From contig WGAK01000009.1 of the NCBI GenBank assembly GCA_015494815.1, positions 1 to 6,996 of the forward strand: a DNA stretch of 6,996 nt, given 5' to 3'. Source of the DNA: Anaerolineales bacterium (GTDB lineage Bacteria; Chloroflexota; Anaerolineae; Anaerolineales; DRMV01). Numbering within the stretch: position 1 is the first letter of the stretch; each line of letters starts with the position of its first letter. The notes under the pieces were generated by a model. The model worked only from the letters and a program-made list of their open reading frames with translations, did not search any database and was not told the origin of the DNA. The position numbers and the translations under genes are program-made. Shown in pieces: positions 4,727 to 6,996 of this stretch.

Positions 4727-6996
4727 TCAGGGCGCGCGTTCGTAGAAGTGGCGATACAGTTCGTAGATTTCGTAGATGCGCTGGATGTACAACCGCGTTT
4801 CCTGGTAGCGCACGATTTCCACGAACACATCGGGGTCGCCGCCGGCCAGGTCGTACCACACCTGCGCGTTGCCTGGCCCCGCGTTGTAGGCGGCCAATGC
4901 GGCGTACCAATCGCCATCGAAGCGTTCGCGCTGCTGCGCCAGATACGCCGCGCCAAAACGCACGCTGACCACGGGCCGGTACAAATCGTCGGGCGTGAAG
5001 TCGGGCGGCCAACCGGCCTGTGCGGCCAGCGCCTGCCCCGTGCTGGGGATGATTTGCATGAGCCCGCGCGCCCCCGCGCCCGAGGCAATGAAGCCCTCGA
5101 ACAGGCTTTCCTGGCGAATGACCGCGTACAACTGCAGCGGGTGCAGGCCATAACGCTGCGCGGTGGGCACCACCAGGTCCGCGAAGTATGGCCCGAAGCG
5201 CACGTGGTTGAAATACACCGGCGCGGTGAGGGTGGTGAAGTCATCCATGCCGGCTAGGTCCAGCACCCGCCGGGCCGCGAAAATGGCGCTGCGATAAAGG
5301 CCCATCTGGCGCAAAGGCTCGATGAGGCGAAAAGTGTTGAGCGCGTCGTCGCGGTAGTCCTGCCGCAGGGCTTCCAACTCCGCGCGCGCGGTGGCGTAGA
5401 ACCCCCACTGCCACAAGCGGGCGCCTCGCTGCCAGCGCGGGTCCTGGGCCAGGGGCCCCAGGCCGAGCAAATCGTCGGTGGGCGCGGCCATGAAGGTCTG
5501 GCGCACCCACGCCGCGGCCGCCTGATGCTCGGCCTCCCAGGCGATGGTGGTGTCGTAGGTGGCGGGCGGCGCGAAGGGGGGACGGTCTTGCAGCAGGCCG
5601 TGAGCCCGCTGGCTGTAGTAGCCTGTGGGGTCGGCCAGCGCGGCCTGCTTCCAGGCCTGCCGCGCGGCGTCGGCATCGCCCTGGGCCGCGGCGACCTTGC
5701 CCAGCCACAAATACAGGCCGGCCCGCTGGTCGGGCTGCGCGGTGACCTCCAGGCCTTCGTACAGCAAGCCCTGGGCCGCGGCGTAGTTCCCCAGGCGATA
5801 CAGGGTCACCGCGGCCAGCCGCGCCGCGGTCGCGGCGCGCTCCGAGGCGGGGTAGTCGCGCACGATTCGACTCCACAACTGCGCGGCCTGTTCCAGGTCA
5901 CCCCGGCGCTCGGCCACCTGCGCGGCGAAGAAGAGGAAATCGGGCGCGCGCGGGTGCGCGGGCGCGGCCTCGACGAAGCCGGTGAAGGTGGCGATGGCCC
6001 CCGCGTAGTCGTCCAGGTAGGCCCACTGGGTGTAGCCTTTTTGCTCCCAGGCCGTGTCCCACAGCGGGTCGGCGGGGTGTTGGGCGATGAGGCGGTCCCA
6101 CTCGACGATGGCCGCGGCCGGTTCCCCCGCGGCCCGCAAGGCCAGGGCCTTGTAGTGGTGCGCGGTGCCGTCGTGGTCGGGCTGAGTAGCGATGACCCGG
6201 TCCAGCGCGGCAATGGCGGGCCCGTATTGCCCCGCGAAGAAGTCCACCAGCCCCCGATGCAGGTCGTCCACGGGCTGCTGCGCTTCTACCAGGGCCACCA
6301 GCGCGGGGTAGGCGTAGGGGCTCAAGGGGTAGTCGGTGACCAGTTGGCGATACAGCGCGTAGCCCTGGGCCATGTTGTCCTGGGCGAAGTGCACCTGGGC
6401 CCAATGGTACAGGGCCTGGGCGGCCTGGGCGTCGTCCGCGGCCAGGTTGAGGGCGGTTTGGAACGCGGCGTGGGCCTGGTCGTAGCGTCCGTCCTCGTAC
6501 AGCGCGCGGGCCAGGCCCAGATAGAGGCCGAACACGCGGCCCGCGAAGGGGTTGGCGTCCAACGCGGCCTGGTAGGCCTGGGCGCTGCGGGCATACAGCC
6601 CCGCGTTGAACCAGGCATCGCCGGCCCATTCGTGGAGGTAGGGCACCAGGGGGCCCTCCAGGGCCGCGGCGTTCTCGAAAGCCGCGGCCGCGTCGGCATA
6701 GCGCCCCAGATGGGCGTAGACCCAACCCAGGTGGGTGTAGGCTTCGGCCAGGGCCGGCGCGTCGGGGTATTGCTCCACCACGGTGCGCAGGGTGTCCAGG
6801 GCTTCGGGGTGGCGTCCGGCCGCGTCGTAGGCCCGCCCCAGGCCGGTGAGGGCCTGGGCGCGCGCCGCGTCGTTGGGGGCCTGCGCCGCCGCGGTGCGGA
6901 ACGCGTCTTGGGCCGTGTCCCAATCGCCGTAGAACAGGGCCTGCTGTCCGCGCTGCAGCCATTCGTTGGGCGCCGGGGTGGGGGAGGGCGTAGGGC
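4727..6996 (-). CDS. Slt-type soluble lytic transglycosylase with TPR repeats (5' end outside window)
   Basis: Cleaves the MurNAc-GlcNAc bond of peptidoglycan to give 1,6-anhydromuropeptides; acts outside the cytoplasm. 755 residues are visible and the frame is open through base 6996, so the GTG at 6781 is internal and the signal sequence lies beyond the edge. Visible order: a Pro/Thr linker (PTPSPTPAP, 1-9); about 12 TPR-like helix pairs (roughly 10-480), for example EWLQRGQQALFYGDWDTAQ and LGRAYDAAGRHPEAL; a YYSQRAHGLL motif typical of Slt proteins; a helical linker; and a C-terminal GH23 domain (about 605-740). The catalytic Glu is in AVIRQES (E629, bases 5108-5110), followed by GLMQIIPSTG and AYNAGPGN, all canonical. 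It ends in a Tyr/Arg-rich helix (YIQRIYEIYELYRHFY). The layout matches E. coli Slt70, a ring of helices carrying the catalytic domain, but the repeats are real TPRs and the visible part already exceeds Slt70 in length. The Pro/Thr linker suggests tethering to the membrane or as a lipoprotein (inference). Confidence 0.94.
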   Translation of the reverse strand, partial: PTPSPTPAPNEWLQRGQQALFYGDWDTAQDAFRTAAAQAPNDAARAQALTGLGRAYDAAGRHPEALDTLRTVVEQYPDAPALAEAYTHLGWVYAHLGRYADAAAAFENAAALEGPLVPYLHEWAGDAWFNAGLYARSAQAYQAALDANPFAGRVFGLYLGLARALYEDGRYDQAHAAFQTALNLAADDAQAAQALYHWAQVHFAQDNMAQGYALYRQLVTDYPLSPYAYPALVALVEAQQPVDDLHRGLVDFFAGQYGPAIAALDRVIATQPDHDGTAHHYKALALRAAGEPAAAIVEWDRLIAQHPADPLWDTAWEQKGYTQWAYLDDYAGAIATFTGFVEAAPAHPRAPDFLFFAAQVAERRGDLEQAAQLWSRIVRDYPASERAATAARLAAVTLYRLGNYAAAQGLLYEGLEVTAQPDQRAGLYLWLGKVAAAQGDADAARQAWKQAALADPTGYYSQRAHGLLQDRPPFAPPATYDTTIAWEAEHQAAAAWVRQTFMAAPTDDLLGLGPLAQDPRWQRGARLWQWGFYATARAELEALRQDYRDDALNTFRLIEPLRQMGLYRSAIFAARRVLDLAGMDDFTTLTAPVYFNHVRFGPYFADLVVPTAQRYGLHPLQLYAVIRQESLFEGFIASGAGARGLMQIIPSTGQALAAQAGWPPDFTPDDLYRPVVSVRFGAAYLAQQRERFDGDWYAALAAYNAGPGNAQVWYDLAGGDPDVFVEIVRYQETRLYIQRIYEIYELYRHFYERAP

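Noticed and set aside
6779..6781. GTG at complement 6781 as the start of the lytic transglycosylase
   Set aside because: The same frame stays open to the window edge and encodes two more TPR-like units and a Pro/Thr linker, so the GTG is an internal Val codon.

Overview
The window is 6,996 bases of very GC-rich bacterial DNA with almost all space in protein-coding genes. Codon third positions are strongly G/C, which also produces long meaningless open frames on the opposite strand. The mix points loosely to a free-living bacterium such as a Chloroflexota (Anaerolineae-like) or another high-GC lineage. It combines an AGXT2-like aminotransferase, a saccharopine-dehydrogenase-like protein, a SIMPL lipoprotein, and a TPR-rich lytic transglycosylase with a Pro/Thr linker. 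The phylum is an inference from gene content and style, not something the sequence proves.

Left part (1-3795, all + strand): an amino-acid metabolism block. It begins inside a class III PLP aminotransferase of the AGXT2-like type, whose first ~110-120 residues lie outside the window. Next comes a saccharopine dehydrogenase-family NAD(P)-dependent oxidoreductase, then a second class III aminotransferase resembling glutamate-1-semialdehyde aminomutase. Gaps between these genes are 94 and 210 bases, each holding a hairpin, and each downstream gene has its own strong Shine-Dalgarno. The block closes with a clear intrinsic terminator (12-bp perfect stem, T-rich tail) at 3760-3795. Two aminotransferases around an amino-acid dehydrogenase-like enzyme suggest catabolism or interconversion of an amino acid, but the substrate cannot be read from the sequence.

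Right part (3796-6996): two envelope genes facing each other. A SIMPL/DUF541 lipoprotein (+) converges on a large soluble lytic transglycosylase (-), with stops 60 bases apart. The transglycosylase is open to the right edge, so its N-terminus is missing; what is visible is a Pro/Thr-rich linker, about 12 TPR-like helical repeats and a C-terminal GH23 catalytic domain.

No tRNA, rRNA, CRISPR, insertion sequence, phage or defence gene was found, and no stretch over 300 bases lacks a gene. I see no convincing new multi-gene system. The most unusual structural signal is a pair of hairpins (1012-1033 and 4677-4698) with identical 8-base arms, identical spacing and a swapped loop-closing base pair, sitting in two unrelated intergenic gaps.
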